Assembly (NCBI GenBank): GCA_903941095.1
Contig: CAJANN010000154.1
Span: 1 to 36,011, forward strand
DNA: 36,011 bases
Source: an uncultured Rhodospirillaceae bacterium
GTDB lineage: Bacteria; Pseudomonadota; Alphaproteobacteria; Rhodospirillales; Magnetospirillaceae
Reading direction: 5' to 3'
In this document: positions 1 through 7,179 of the stretch, in pieces
How positions within the stretch are numbered: position 1 is the stretch's first letter
How the letters are laid out: the number at the start of each line of letters is the position of its first letter
The notes under the pieces: generated by a model
The model's input: the letters and a program-made list of their open reading frames with translations, nothing else
Told to the model about the DNA's origin: nothing
The model's database searches: none
Program-made: the position numbers and the translations under genes

Positions 1-610
1 AAGACGTCGATCTGCGGGATCGGTTGAAGGCGATGGGCTTGGGAAACTTCTTCGGCTCCTTGGGGTCGCCGACGAAGACCGAGCGGGTCTGCTCGAACAG
101 TTCGTCCATGCCGTCCTTGCCGGCCCCCGACACCGACTGGTAGGTCGAGACCACCACCCGCTTGATGGTGCCCAGCTGATGCAGCGGCTTCAGGGCCACC
201 ACCATCTGGATGGTCGAGCAATTGGGATTGGCGATGATGCCGCGCTTGGTGTAGCCGGCGATGGCGTCGGCATTGACCTCGGGGACCACCAGCGGGACGT
301 CGGGGTCCATGCGGAAATGCGAGGTGTTGTCCACCACCACGCACCCGGCAGAAGCGGCCCGCGGGCTGTGCTCGGCAGAGACCTTGGCACCCGGCGAGGA
401 CAGGGCGATGTCCCAGCCCTTGAAGTCGAACTTGGCGAGGTCCTGGACCTTCAGCACCTTGTCGTCACCGAACGACACTTCACGGCCGGCCGAACGCTCC
501 GAGGCCAGGGCGGCGACTTCGTCCACCGGGAACTTGCGGTCGGCCAGAGTCTGCAGCATTTCGCGGCCCACATTGCCCGTGGCTCCGATCACAGCAACCT
601 TGTAACCCAT
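1..610 (-). CDS. asd: Aspartate-semialdehyde dehydrogenase, 5' part (partial, apparent frameshift at edge)
   Basis: Catalyses NADPH-dependent reduction of aspartyl-4-phosphate to aspartate semialdehyde, the branch point to lysine/diaminopimelate, threonine and methionine. The protein starts MGYKVAVIGATGNVGREML, a Rossmann motif (GATGNVG), and carries the active-site stretch ANPNCSTIQMV with the catalytic Cys, then STYQSVSGAGKDG. The start at 610 is preceded by an AACGGAGAGAAGAAG ribosome site. About 203 codons are visible; the family is usually about 340 residues, so the 3' part lies beyond the left edge. At positions 20-22 the frame appears to lose one base: the expected family sequence after IAFN is xIPQIDVF, which reads only in the -1 frame; in the annotated frame it becomes RSRRSTS. 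This may be an error at a contig end or a real lesion. Confidence 0.93.
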   Translation of the reverse strand, partial: MGYKVAVIGATGNVGREMLQTLADRKFPVDEVAALASERSAGREVSFGDDKVLKVQDLAKFDFKGWDIALSSPGAKVSAEHSPRAASAGCVVVDNTSHFRMDPDVPLVVPEVNADAIAGYTKRGIIANPNCSTIQMVVALKPLHQLGTIKRVVVSTYQSVSGAGKDGMDELFEQTRSVFVGDPKEPKKFPKPIAFNRSRRSTS

Positions 611-663
611 CTTCTTCTCTCCGTTGTCTGGAGCCCGACCGCTCCGCGGGACCGTCTTCCAAA

Positions 664-699
664 CGAAAGGCCCGCGGTATGCTTCCGCGGGCCTTTTCG
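664..699 (-). terminator. Rho-independent terminator between the small ORF and asd
   Basis: A perfect 12-bp stem (AAAGGCCCGCGG at 666-677 pairing with 685-696) encloses a 7-nt loop. T-runs flank it on both strands, so it could work in either direction. Only minus-strand genes lie beside it: it sits 27 bases past the stop of the 35-codon ORF and 56 bases before the asd start. It would therefore end the upstream transcript and separate it from asd. Confidence 0.8.
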
Positions 700-725
700 T
701 ACTGACGCGACGAACCGGCCCGCTT

Positions 726-833
726 TCAAGCGGTGGTCTTGGTGCCGGTTTTAGTGGTGACGACGACGATGCCTTCCGCCCAGGCCGCAGCCGGGACGCC
801 GATCATGTCCAGGATCAACCCGAAAACCGGCAT
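726..833 (-). CDS. Possible small protein, 35 aa, unknown function
   Basis: Not recognised. It starts ATG at 833 and reads MPVFGLILDMIGVPAAAW, then AEGIVVVTTKTGTKTTA, ending TGA. The start is preceded by GACGGAGG and a 5-nt spacer, one of the best ribosome sites in the window, and the stop is followed at once by a perfect hairpin terminator (664-699). The first 25 residues are hydrophobic and could form one membrane helix, with a short Thr/Lys tail. Upstream is a structured leader (846-894). The next gene on this strand upstream is the PAS protein, 153 bases away. A ribosome site plus a terminator argues for a real gene or a leader peptide, but no homology can be tested here. Confidence 0.5.
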   Translation of the reverse strand: MPVFGLILDMIGVPAAAWAEGIVVVTTKTGTKTTA

Positions 834-854
834 GAAAACCTCCGTCTGCCGGCA

Positions 855-894
855 GCTTTACCGCAAGCGGCCGTTCCTGCGCAAGCGGTAAAGC
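855..894. repeat. Inverted repeat with two CCGC-WW-GCG half-sites
   Basis: GCTTTACCGC (855-864) is repeated in inverted orientation as GCGGTAAAGC (885-894) around a 20-nt loop. Each arm extends into a smaller palindrome (CCGCAAGCGG at 861-870; GCGCAAGCGG at 879-888), and a further perfect palindrome CTGCCGGCAG occupies 846-855. It lies 22 bases upstream of the 35-codon ORF start. It may be a leader hairpin, a terminator for the PAS gene lacking a T-run, or a pair of operators. Confidence 0.6.
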
Positions 895-908
895 GCATCA
901 GCCCAGGG

Positions 909-937
909 TGATCGCATTTGGACGAGCGTAGCGAGGA
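909..937 (+). repeat. Dispersed repeat copy A
   Basis: The 21 bases at 917-937 (starting TTTGGACGAGCG, ending TAGCGAGGA) recur exactly in inverse orientation at 22098-22118. The preceding GGTGATCGC matches sequence at 7122-7130 and, on the minus strand, at 22033-22041. The element is intergenic in each place and looks like a short genome-wide repeat rather than a gene. Confidence 0.65.
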
Positions 938-986
938 CTATGCCCGTTGAGGGCGCCCCAGGGTGGATGCCGCGGCGAAGCACGCC

Positions 987-1505
987 TTAGAGAGCGAAGA
1001 CGAATTCATCGTAAGGCACTCCCAGCCCCTGCAGTTTGGCGAGCATCGCGTTGAAGGACGCCTCCAGTCCGGCCTTGCGGTCGGCATGCCCTTCTTCGAT
1101 GGACCGCAACTCGGCATACAGGCCGGCGGCCTTGTCCACGGCCTCGCGCCGCGGCGCGCGCCGGCTGGAATGATAGCTGACGATGGCTCCCGACGGATCG
1201 AAGGTCGGCGTCACATGGGCCAGGACCCAATAATGGTCGCCGTTCTTCGAGCGGTTCAGCACATAGGCGAAGATTTCCTGGCCGGCCGAGATGGTGTCCC
1301 ACAGCAGCTTGAACACGCAGCGCGGCATGTCGGGATGGCGGATGATGCTGTGCGGCTGCCCCAGGATCTCCCGCTCGGTGAAGCCGGCCATGCGCAGAAA
1401 GACCTCGTTGGCGTAGATGACCCGCCCCTTGGCGTCGGTCTTGCTGACGATGATCTCGTTGGCCCCGAAGGTCCGCTCGACCCCGGTCAGATGTTCTCGC
1501 GCCAT
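987..1505 (-). CDS. Single-domain PAS sensor protein (Aer-like PAS)
   Basis: A 172-residue protein that is almost entirely one PAS domain (about residues 15-120): DAKGRVIYANEVFLRMAGF, then IIRHPDMPRCVFKLLWDTI, NRSKNGDHYWVLAHVTPTF. The RHPDMP and KNGDHYWV stretches are those of Aer-type redox-sensing PAS domains, which in Aer bind FAD. There is no membrane segment, HAMP, methyl-accepting, kinase or GGDEF output domain, only a short helical C-terminal tail, so it must act through a partner. The ATG at 1505, preceded by GGGGGGGAT, is preferred over a start at 1580 because homology to PAS begins just after it. The upstream region is AT-rich and shared with rlmJ. Ligand and partner are unknown. 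Confidence 0.85.
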   Translation of the reverse strand: MAREHLTGVERTFGANEIIVSKTDAKGRVIYANEVFLRMAGFTEREILGQPHSIIRHPDMPRCVFKLLWDTISAGQEIFAYVLNRSKNGDHYWVLAHVTPTFDPSGAIVSYHSSRRAPRREAVDKAAGLYAELRSIEEGHADRKAGLEASFNAMLAKLQGLGVPYDEFVFAL

Positions 1506-1786
1506 ATCCCCCCCGAAACCAGAATATTGCAACCGGCTGGACGGGCGATATGCCGCATTCCCCCTGAGCTGCAATGACAACGACCATAAGCTGCAATACT
1601 AGACTAATGTATATGGATGGCGCCTGTATCGATGTCGTGATTTATCCACTGAATTACTTAATAAAGAATTATGTATAGAATATGGATACATAAACTACAT
1701 TTATTCCAATGCGAACACGTATCGGCAAAAGACCCTAGATCGCCACCCTCTTGCCAGCTTGGCCGCAATCGGTCATGACCTAGCCC
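1506..1786. promoter_or_regulatory. AT-rich divergent intergenic region with an operator-like inverted repeat
   Basis: The region separates the PAS gene (minus) from rlmJ (plus). About 1590-1740 is conspicuously AT-rich against the GC-rich background. It contains a perfect 8-bp inverted repeat, TTATGTAT at 1669-1676 and ATACATAA at 1686-1693, with a 9-nt spacer, the geometry of a dimeric regulator site. ATGGAT-containing direct repeats occur near 1611 and 1682. No convincing -35/-10 pair or small gene was identified. Confidence 0.55.
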
Positions 1787-2629
1787 ATGAACTATCGCCA
1801 CGCCTATCACGCCGGAAATTTCGCCGACGTTCACAAGCACGCCACCCTGGCCCTGATCCTTCAGCATCTGAAGCGCAAGGACACGCCCTTCGCTTATGTC
1901 GACACCCATGCCGGCATCGGGTGTTACGACCTGGCTTCGGCCCAGGCGGAAAAGACCGGGGAATGGCTGGACGGCATCGCCCGGGTCATGGCCCGGACGG
2001 CGCCCCCGGACGCGGCCCGCCCCCTGCTGCAGGTGGTGGAAGGGCTGAATCCGGATGGCGGCCTGCGTTTCTATCCCGGCTCGCCGGCGGTGGCGGCGGC
2101 CCTGGCCCGGCCGGGCGACCGGCTGGCGCTGTGCGAACTGCACCCCGAAGACGCCGCCCAACTGCGACGGCGCTTCGCCGCCGACCGCCGGGTCGGCGTG
2201 CATCATCGCGATGGCTATGACGGGCTGAAGGCCCTGCTGCCGCCGCCCGAGCGGCGTGGTCTGGTGCTGATCGACCCGCCCTTCGAGGTGCCCGGGGAAT
2301 TCGACCGCATGCGCAAGGGTCTGGCCCAGGCGCTGAAACGCTGGGCCACCGGACTTTACGCCCTGTGGTATCCGATCAAGGACCCGGCGGTGATCGCCCG
2401 GTTCCACGCCGATCTGTCGATGATCGGCCTGCCCCCGGCCTTCGCCGCCGAACTGATGATCCACAGCGGAACTGATTCGCAGATTCTCAACGGCTGCGGG
2501 CTGGTGGTGGTCAACCCGCCCTGGCAACTGGACGAGCGGCTGGCCGAGCTGCTGCCGTGGCTGGCCGAGGTCCTGGCCCCCGGCGAAGGCAGCTGGCGGA
2601 TCGAGCCGATCAGACCGCCGTCACGTTGA
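1787..2629 (+). CDS. rlmJ: 23S rRNA (adenine-2030-N6)-methyltransferase
   Basis: Methylates A2030 of 23S rRNA using S-adenosylmethionine. The 280-residue length is normal for RlmJ. The N-terminus MNYRHAYHAGNFADVHKH is the family signature, followed by FAYVDTHAGIGCYDL (SAM site) and the catalytic N6-adenine motif VLIDPPFEVPGEF near residue 165. That motif is DPPF here rather than the DPPY of E. coli RlmJ, a variant found among N6-adenine methyltransferases. No clear ribosome site precedes the ATG. Its 3' end overlaps the convergent cobC stop by 20 bases (2610-2629). The larger minus-strand reading frame crossing here is a shadow. Confidence 0.92.
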   Translation: MNYRHAYHAGNFADVHKHATLALILQHLKRKDTPFAYVDTHAGIGCYDLASAQAEKTGEWLDGIARVMARTAPPDAARPLLQVVEGLNPDGGLRFYPGSPAVAAALARPGDRLALCELHPEDAAQLRRRFAADRRVGVHHRDGYDGLKALLPPPERRGLVLIDPPFEVPGEFDRMRKGLAQALKRWATGLYALWYPIKDPAVIARFHADLSMIGLPPAFAAELMIHSGTDSQILNGCGLVVVNPPWQLDERLAELLPWLAEVLAPGEGSWRIEPIRPPSR

Positions 2630-3218
2630 CGCATTCGACCCGCCAGCCTTCCGTCAGCCGGTCCAGGCGGGTCAGGGACAGCGGCTGCACCGCGAAACGC
2701 AGGGCCTGTTCCGGCGGCAGGGACAGGGCCTCGGCCAGGGCGGCCCGCACCGTGCCGGCATGCACCACCGCCAGGATATCGCGGCCGGCCAGCAGGGCGC
2801 TTTGCCGGGCCAGCGCGCCGGCCACCCTTTCGCACATCCGGGCGAAGCTTTCGCCGCCGGGCGGGACGGCGTGGGCCGGATCGGTCCAGAAACCGGGCAG
2901 ATCCTCGTCCTTGGCCGCCTCCAGCTCCATCCAGCTGCACCCTTGCCAGCGGCCGAAATCCTGTTCCGCCAGATCGGGCTCGATCATCGGCGGCGGCAGC
3001 ACCAGCCCCGCCGCCTCCAGTGCCCCGGTGGTCTGCCGGCACCGCATCAGGCCGCTTTCCACCAGGGCCGCCTGTGCCGGGATACGGCGGGCCAGCTGAC
3101 GGAAATCCTCGTCGTCCGAGGTGTCGCAGGCGACATCCAGCCGTCCGTGGATCCGCCCGTGCGGACAGGGAACCGGGGCGTGGCGGACCAGCCACCAGCG
3201 GGTGGTCGCCGCGCTCAT
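2610..3218 (-). CDS. cobC: Histidine phosphatase family protein, probable alpha-ribazole phosphatase
   Basis: A 202-residue phosphoglycerate-mutase-fold phosphatase, probably removing the 5'-phosphate of alpha-ribazole phosphate in nucleotide-loop assembly of cobalamin. Visible motifs are WWLVRHAPVPCPHGRIHG (RHG-type, phosphorylated His), LMRCRQTTGALE, EQDFGRWQG and VVHAGTVRAAL (second catalytic His). The start ATG at 3218 overlaps the cobS stop in an ATGA (4 bases), indicating translational coupling. The family has many substrates, so the specific assignment rests mainly on the position between cobS and cobT. A longer reading frame continues upstream through cobS but shows no coding character there. 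Confidence 0.85.
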   Translation of the reverse strand: MSAATTRWWLVRHAPVPCPHGRIHGRLDVACDTSDDEDFRQLARRIPAQAALVESGLMRCRQTTGALEAAGLVLPPPMIEPDLAEQDFGRWQGCSWMELEAAKDEDLPGFWTDPAHAVPPGGESFARMCERVAGALARQSALLAGRDILAVVHAGTVRAALAEALSLPPEQALRFAVQPLSLTRLDRLTEGWRVECVNVTAV

Positions 3219-3988
3219 TCCCACACTCCCGCGACGGCGGCCAGGATGGCGATTTCCGCCGCCTGCTGCACCGCCCCCAGCACGTCGCCGGTATAGCCGC
3301 CCAAGGCCCGGCGGGCCAGCGCCGCCACCCCGGACGCCGCCAGTCCGGCCGCCGCCACCGCCACCGGGGCCGCACCGCCCAGACCGGCGAAGGCGAAAAC
3401 CAGGCCGGAGGCCGCGGCGACGGCGGCGACGGTGATGTCGGGACAGCCGGCGCCGGCCCCCAGACCATCGGACCGGGCCGGCGGCAACACCTGCATGACC
3501 GCCGGGATGCAGGCCCGCGACAGCGCCGCCGCCGCCAGCAGCGCCCCCAATCCGGCCAGCCCGGACGGAGCCTCGGCCAGGGCCGCCGCCCGCAGGACCA
3601 CGGAAAAGACCAGCGCCGTCACGCCGAAGCTTCCCGAGCGCGAATCGCGCATCACCTCCAGCCGGCGGTCGCGGCCGCCGCGCGCGCCCAGTCCATCGGC
3701 GCTGTCGGCCAACCCGTCCTCGTGCAGGGCGCCGGTCAGCAGGATCGAGGCCAGCACCGCCAACAGCGCCGCCACCGGCGACGGCAGCACGGCGTCGCCG
3801 GCCAGGAACACCAGTCCGGCCGCCAGTCCGATGCCGGCGCCGACGGCGGGAAAGGCGGTCATGGCGCGGGCCAGACCGCCGGGCTCGACCGCCGCCAGGG
3901 CCGGCAGCGGCAGCCGGGTCAGGAAGGTCGCCGCCAGATGCAGGTCGGCGACAGCGCGGCGGACAAGGGATGTGGGCTGATCGATCAT
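3215..3988 (-). CDS. cobS: Adenosylcobinamide-GDP ribazoletransferase (cobalamin synthase)
   Basis: Joins adenosylcobinamide-GDP and alpha-ribazole (phosphate) to give adenosylcobalamin (phosphate) at the inner membrane. The 257-residue protein begins MIDQPTSLVRRAVADLHLA followed by ATFLTRLPLP, contains the conserved acidic motif GALHEDGLADSADGLG and SRSGSFGV, and is otherwise hydrophobic with several Ala/Leu/Val-rich membrane segments. The ATG at 3988 is chosen over an upstream GTG at 4033 because a good promoter -10 (TATAAC, 4022-4017) lies between them. It is divergent from cobT and translationally coupled to cobC. Confidence 0.9.
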   Translation of the reverse strand: MIDQPTSLVRRAVADLHLAATFLTRLPLPALAAVEPGGLARAMTAFPAVGAGIGLAAGLVFLAGDAVLPSPVAALLAVLASILLTGALHEDGLADSADGLGARGGRDRRLEVMRDSRSGSFGVTALVFSVVLRAAALAEAPSGLAGLGALLAAAALSRACIPAVMQVLPPARSDGLGAGAGCPDITVAAVAAASGLVFAFAGLGGAAPVAVAAAGLAASGVAALARRALGGYTGDVLGAVQQAAEIAILAAVAGVWE

Positions 3989-4016
3989 GGACTTGATGAC
4001 GGTTGAGGAAAGATGG

Positions 4017-4046
4017 GTTATAGGACGAACCACCGCGCCGCCGCAA
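4017..4046 (-). promoter_or_regulatory. Predicted sigma-70-like promoter of cobS-cobC
   Basis: On the minus strand TTGCGG (4046-4041), an 18-nt spacer and TATAAC (4022-4017) form a promoter whose transcript would start about 20-25 nt before the cobS ATG. The TATA core also reads on the plus strand as TTATAGG, so a divergent cobT promoter may share it; a TTGATG (3993-3998) is 20 nt away from that -10, longer than ideal. Confidence 0.5.
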
Positions 4047-4065
4047 TATGTTGGGGAGACTTTTC

Positions 4066-5079
4066 TTGAACACGTCTATTTCTAGTGTTGCGGACATCGA
4101 AGCCCTGCTTGCCGCCCTTCCCGGCGCCGACGCCGACGCCGACGCCGCCTGGGCGCGGCGCGAACCGCAACTGACCAAGCCGGCCGGATCGCTGGGCCGG
4201 CTGGAAGACATTTCCCGCTGGCTGGCCGGCTGGCAGGGGCGGCATCCGCCCCGCCTGGACCATGTCCGCGTGCGGGTGTTCGCCGGCAATCACGGCGTCG
4301 CCCGGCTGGGGGTTTCCGCCTTCCCGCCCGAGGTGACGGCGCAGATGGTGGCCAATTTCCGCCACGGCGGCGCCGCCATCAACCAGTTGTGCAAGACCTT
4401 CGGCGCCGAACTGGACGTCGTCGCCCTGGATCTGGACACCCCCACCGCCGATTTCACCGTCCAGCCGGCCATGAGCGAGGCCGAATTCATCGCCGCCTTC
4501 CGGGCCGGCATGGCCGCCGTCCCCACCGATACCGACCTGCTGTGCATCGGCGAGATGGGCATCGGCAACACCACTCCGGCGGCGGCCATTCCCGGCGCCC
4601 TGTTCGGCGGCGACGCCGCCCTGTGGACCGGACGCGGCACCGGCATCGAAGGGGCCGGCCTGACCCGCAAGACCGAAGTGGTGGCCGCCGGCATCGCCCG
4701 CCATCGCCATGAATCGCCCCTGGGCATCCTGCGCTGCCTGGGCGGCCGCGAACTGGCGGCGATGGCCGGCGCGGTGGTGGCGGCGCGGCTGCGGCGCATT
4801 CCGGTCCTGCTGGACGGCTATGTCTGCACCGCCGCCGCCGCACCGCTGGAAGCCTGCCGCAAGGGGGCGCTGGATCATTGCCTGGTCGCCCACGCCTCGG
4901 CCGAGCCGGGGCATCGCCGCCTGATCGAGGCGCTGGGCAAGGCGCCGCTGCTGGACCTGGACATGCGGCTGGGCGAAGCCTCGGGGGCGGCCCTGGCCAT
5001 CGGCGTGGTGCGGGCCGCCCTGGCCTGCCATGCCGGGATGGCCACCTTCGCCGAAGCCGGCGTGGCGGGCCAATCCTGA
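4066..5079 (+). CDS. cobT: Nicotinate-nucleotide--dimethylbenzimidazole phosphoribosyltransferase
   Basis: Transfers phosphoribose from nicotinate mononucleotide to 5,6-dimethylbenzimidazole, making alpha-ribazole-5'-phosphate for the lower ligand of cobalamin. Family motifs are LTKPAGSLGRLEDISRWLAG, FAGNHGVARLGVSAFP, EMGIGNTTPAAAI and HASAEPGHRRLIEALG. The final conserved region MRLGEASGAALAIGVVRAAL holds the family's catalytic Glu. Length (337 aa from this start) fits the family. I prefer the TTG at 4066, preceded by GGGGAGA and a 6-nt spacer, over the in-frame ATG at 4048, which has no ribosome site. It is divergent from cobS and convergent with the DsbD gene 18 bases downstream. Confidence 0.93.
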   Translation: MNTSISSVADIEALLAALPGADADADAAWARREPQLTKPAGSLGRLEDISRWLAGWQGRHPPRLDHVRVRVFAGNHGVARLGVSAFPPEVTAQMVANFRHGGAAINQLCKTFGAELDVVALDLDTPTADFTVQPAMSEAEFIAAFRAGMAAVPTDTDLLCIGEMGIGNTTPAAAIPGALFGGDAALWTGRGTGIEGAGLTRKTEVVAAGIARHRHESPLGILRCLGGRELAAMAGAVVAARLRRIPVLLDGYVCTAAAAPLEACRKGALDHCLVAHASAEPGHRRLIEALGKAPLLDLDMRLGEASGAALAIGVVRAALACHAGMATFAEAGVAGQS

Positions 5080-5097
5080 AGACGGCAGCCCAGACGG

Positions 5098-7041
5098 CTA
5101 CCGCGCCTGCTCGAAGGCGGCCAGGATCTCGGCCTCGGCCAGCAGTTCCGGCAGGGCGATCCCGGCCGGCGCCTTCGGCCCGTAGACGGCATTGAAGGGA
5201 ATGCCGTAGCGCCCGAACGAGGCCAGATAGCGGGCGATGCCGTCGTCGGGGCGGGTCCAGTCGGCGCGCATCGCCAGCACCGTTCCGGCCGCCAGCCGCG
5301 CCGCCACCTCGCCGCGTTCGATCACGGCGGCCTTGTTGACCTTGCAGGTGATGCACCAGTCGGCGGTGACGTCGACGAAGACCACCGTGCCGGCGGCCAC
5401 CTCGCGGGACAGCCGGTCCTGGTCGAACGGCACCCAGACGATCCGGGCGGCGTCGGCGTTCGCCGCCACCGGGGCCGCCTGCCAGCCGGCCTGGGTGGCC
5501 AGGATGCCGCCCAGCCACAGCGCCGTGCCGGCCAGCGCCACCCCCATGCCCTTCTTCACCGCCACCATCCAGGCCCCCGGACGCGGCAGGCGCTGGGCCA
5601 TGCCCGGCCACAGCGCCACCAGCAGGTAAGGCGCCGCCATGCCGGTGCCCAGGGCGGCGAAGATGACGACGATCTCCTGCGGCCCGCGGGCCAGGGCGAA
5701 GCCGATGGCGGTGCCCAGGAACGGCGCCGAGCAGGGCGTCGCCAGCAAGGTGGCGAAGGCCCCGGACAGGAAATGCCCCAGCAGGGTATGGTGCGGCGTC
5801 CCCGACCCTCCGGCATTCATCAGGATGGCGGGCAGGCGGATTTCGAACAGCCCCCACAGATTGGCGGCGAACAGCAGCAGCAAGGCGATCATGACCGCCA
5901 GGAAGGCCGGCTGCTGGAACTGGATGCCCCACCCGACCGCCGCCCCGGCGGCCTTGACGGCGACGGCCACCGCCGCCAGCCCCAGGAACGAGGCGACGAT
6001 GCCGGCGGCCGACGCCAGGAAGGCCGCCCGGATGTGGCGGCGCTCGGCGCCGCCATGTCCCAGGGCGCCCAGGATCTTGATGGACAGGACCGGCAGCACG
6101 CAGGGCATCAGATTGAGGATCAGGCCGCCCAGCAGGGCGATCCCCAGCATCGGCAGCAACCCGTCGGCGGCGACGGCGGGAGAGGGCGGCTCGGCGGCGG
6201 CGGCATCCGCCGTCCGCGTCGCCTCCAGCGAGCGCATCCCGTCGACCACGGTGACGGTGACCTGCGCCCCGGCCAGGGGGCGGGTCAGGGTGCCGGGGAC
6301 CAGCGCGACCTCGATCACCGCCCGCCGCCCGCCCTGCTCCAGGCGGACCCGCGGGGCCTGGAAACTGGCCAGTTCCGCCGGTTCGGCGAACAGGTCCGGC
6401 TTGTCCAGCGGCTGGTCCGAGGACAGCTCCACCCGCAGCCGCGACGCCTCGCCGTCGCCCACCGCCTCGACACGGTCCAGGGTCAGCCCGTGGCGGGCCC
6501 CGTCGCCCGGCACCAGGGACCGGAAGCGCGACAGGTCATGGACAAAAGCCGTGGCCTGCGGCGGGCCGGCCGGCAAAGCCAGGACCAGCCGGGCCTGCAT
6601 CGGCACGCAGATCTGGGCACAGGCCAGATACTCGACGGCGGCGACGATCCGCGCCGGCTGCCCCGGACGGGACAACGCCATGTCGACGGGCAGGACCACC
6701 TCGCCGGCATAGCCGAAATTCTGCAGCCCGGCCAGTTCGAACCGCTTCGGCGCCGGCCACGACAGACGGGCCGGACCGGCATTGTCCGATCCGGACCAGT
6801 CGATCTTGGGCGGATAGCCGGCATCGCCGGGGGTGCGCCAGTACATCTTCCATCCCGGCTGCAACTGGAACTGCAGCCCCAGGTGCAGGCCGGGATCATT
6901 GCCGGTGGCAGTGGCGGCGGCGACCAGGCGGACCCGCCCGGTTTCGTTGACCGACCAGTCCGAGGCGCCGGGCTCGCCGGCCCGGGCAGCCCCGGCCAGC
7001 ATCATTCCCGCCCCTATCCATAGCATCAGCCGCCGGATCAT
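5098..7041 (-). CDS. dsbD: Protein-disulfide reductase, DsbD/ScsB type
   Basis: An inner-membrane protein expected to carry electrons from cytoplasmic thioredoxin to periplasmic disulfide proteins. The 647 residues show a signal peptide (MIRRLMLWIGAGMMLAGAARA), an N-terminal periplasmic DsbD-alpha-like domain (about 25-270) with the redox pair C141/C145 in LACAQICVP, a hydrophobic DsbD/CcdA core (about 300-510) with NLMPCVLPVLSIK and LATPCSAPFLG supplying the membrane cysteines, and a C-terminal thioredoxin domain with VDVTADWCITCKVNK (WCxxC). The large N-terminal domain with CxxxC resembles ScsB-like proteins more than E. coli DsbD, which may mean a different client such as copper-stress proteins. 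The ATG at 7041 is chosen because the signal peptide starts there; an upstream start at 7101 would spoil it. Confidence 0.88.
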   Translation of the reverse strand: MIRRLMLWIGAGMMLAGAARAGEPGASDWSVNETGRVRLVAAATATGNDPGLHLGLQFQLQPGWKMYWRTPGDAGYPPKIDWSGSDNAGPARLSWPAPKRFELAGLQNFGYAGEVVLPVDMALSRPGQPARIVAAVEYLACAQICVPMQARLVLALPAGPPQATAFVHDLSRFRSLVPGDGARHGLTLDRVEAVGDGEASRLRVELSSDQPLDKPDLFAEPAELASFQAPRVRLEQGGRRAVIEVALVPGTLTRPLAGAQVTVTVVDGMRSLEATRTADAAAAEPPSPAVAADGLLPMLGIALLGGLILNLMPCVLPVLSIKILGALGHGGAERRHIRAAFLASAAGIVASFLGLAAVAVAVKAAGAAVGWGIQFQQPAFLAVMIALLLLFAANLWGLFEIRLPAILMNAGGSGTPHHTLLGHFLSGAFATLLATPCSAPFLGTAIGFALARGPQEIVVIFAALGTGMAAPYLLVALWPGMAQRLPRPGAWMVAVKKGMGVALAGTALWLGGILATQAGWQAAPVAANADAARIVWVPFDQDRLSREVAAGTVVFVDVTADWCITCKVNKAAVIERGEVAARLAAGTVLAMRADWTRPDDGIARYLASFGRYGIPFNAVYGPKAPAGIALPELLAEAEILAAFEQAR

Positions 7042-7120
7042 CGCCTGCGCCCTTCCATTCCAAGCCGGCCGAAGGACAGCAGAGCGCCCCCCCCCTGTCA
7101 ACGGACATCGGAGCCGGACA

Positions 7121-7144
7121 GGGTGATCGCCAAAGGCGATCCCC
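7121..7144. repeat. Short palindromic repeat GATCGCC-AAA-GGCGATC
   Basis: A perfect 7-bp stem with a 3-nt loop (GATCGCC at 7124-7130, GGCGATC at 7134-7140), extended with mismatches, sits between the J-domain gene stop and the dsbD start. A related imperfect palindrome lies at 22022-22039 and one arm matches copy A at 909-916. It has no T-run, so it is more likely a repetitive element than a simple terminator. Confidence 0.5.
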
Positions 7145-7179
7145 CTGAAGCCGGACCCGGAATCGGTCCTTCGGAAGGA

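Noticed and set aside
3989-4065. Cobalamin riboswitch between cobS and cobT
   Set aside because: The gap is 77 bases and lacks the conserved B12-box; it is filled by promoter elements.
2610-4289. A 559-codon minus-strand frame covering cobC and antisense to part of cobT
   Set aside because: Only the last 202 codons (cobC) look coding; upstream it overlaps cobS in another frame and is low-complexity Gly/Arg.
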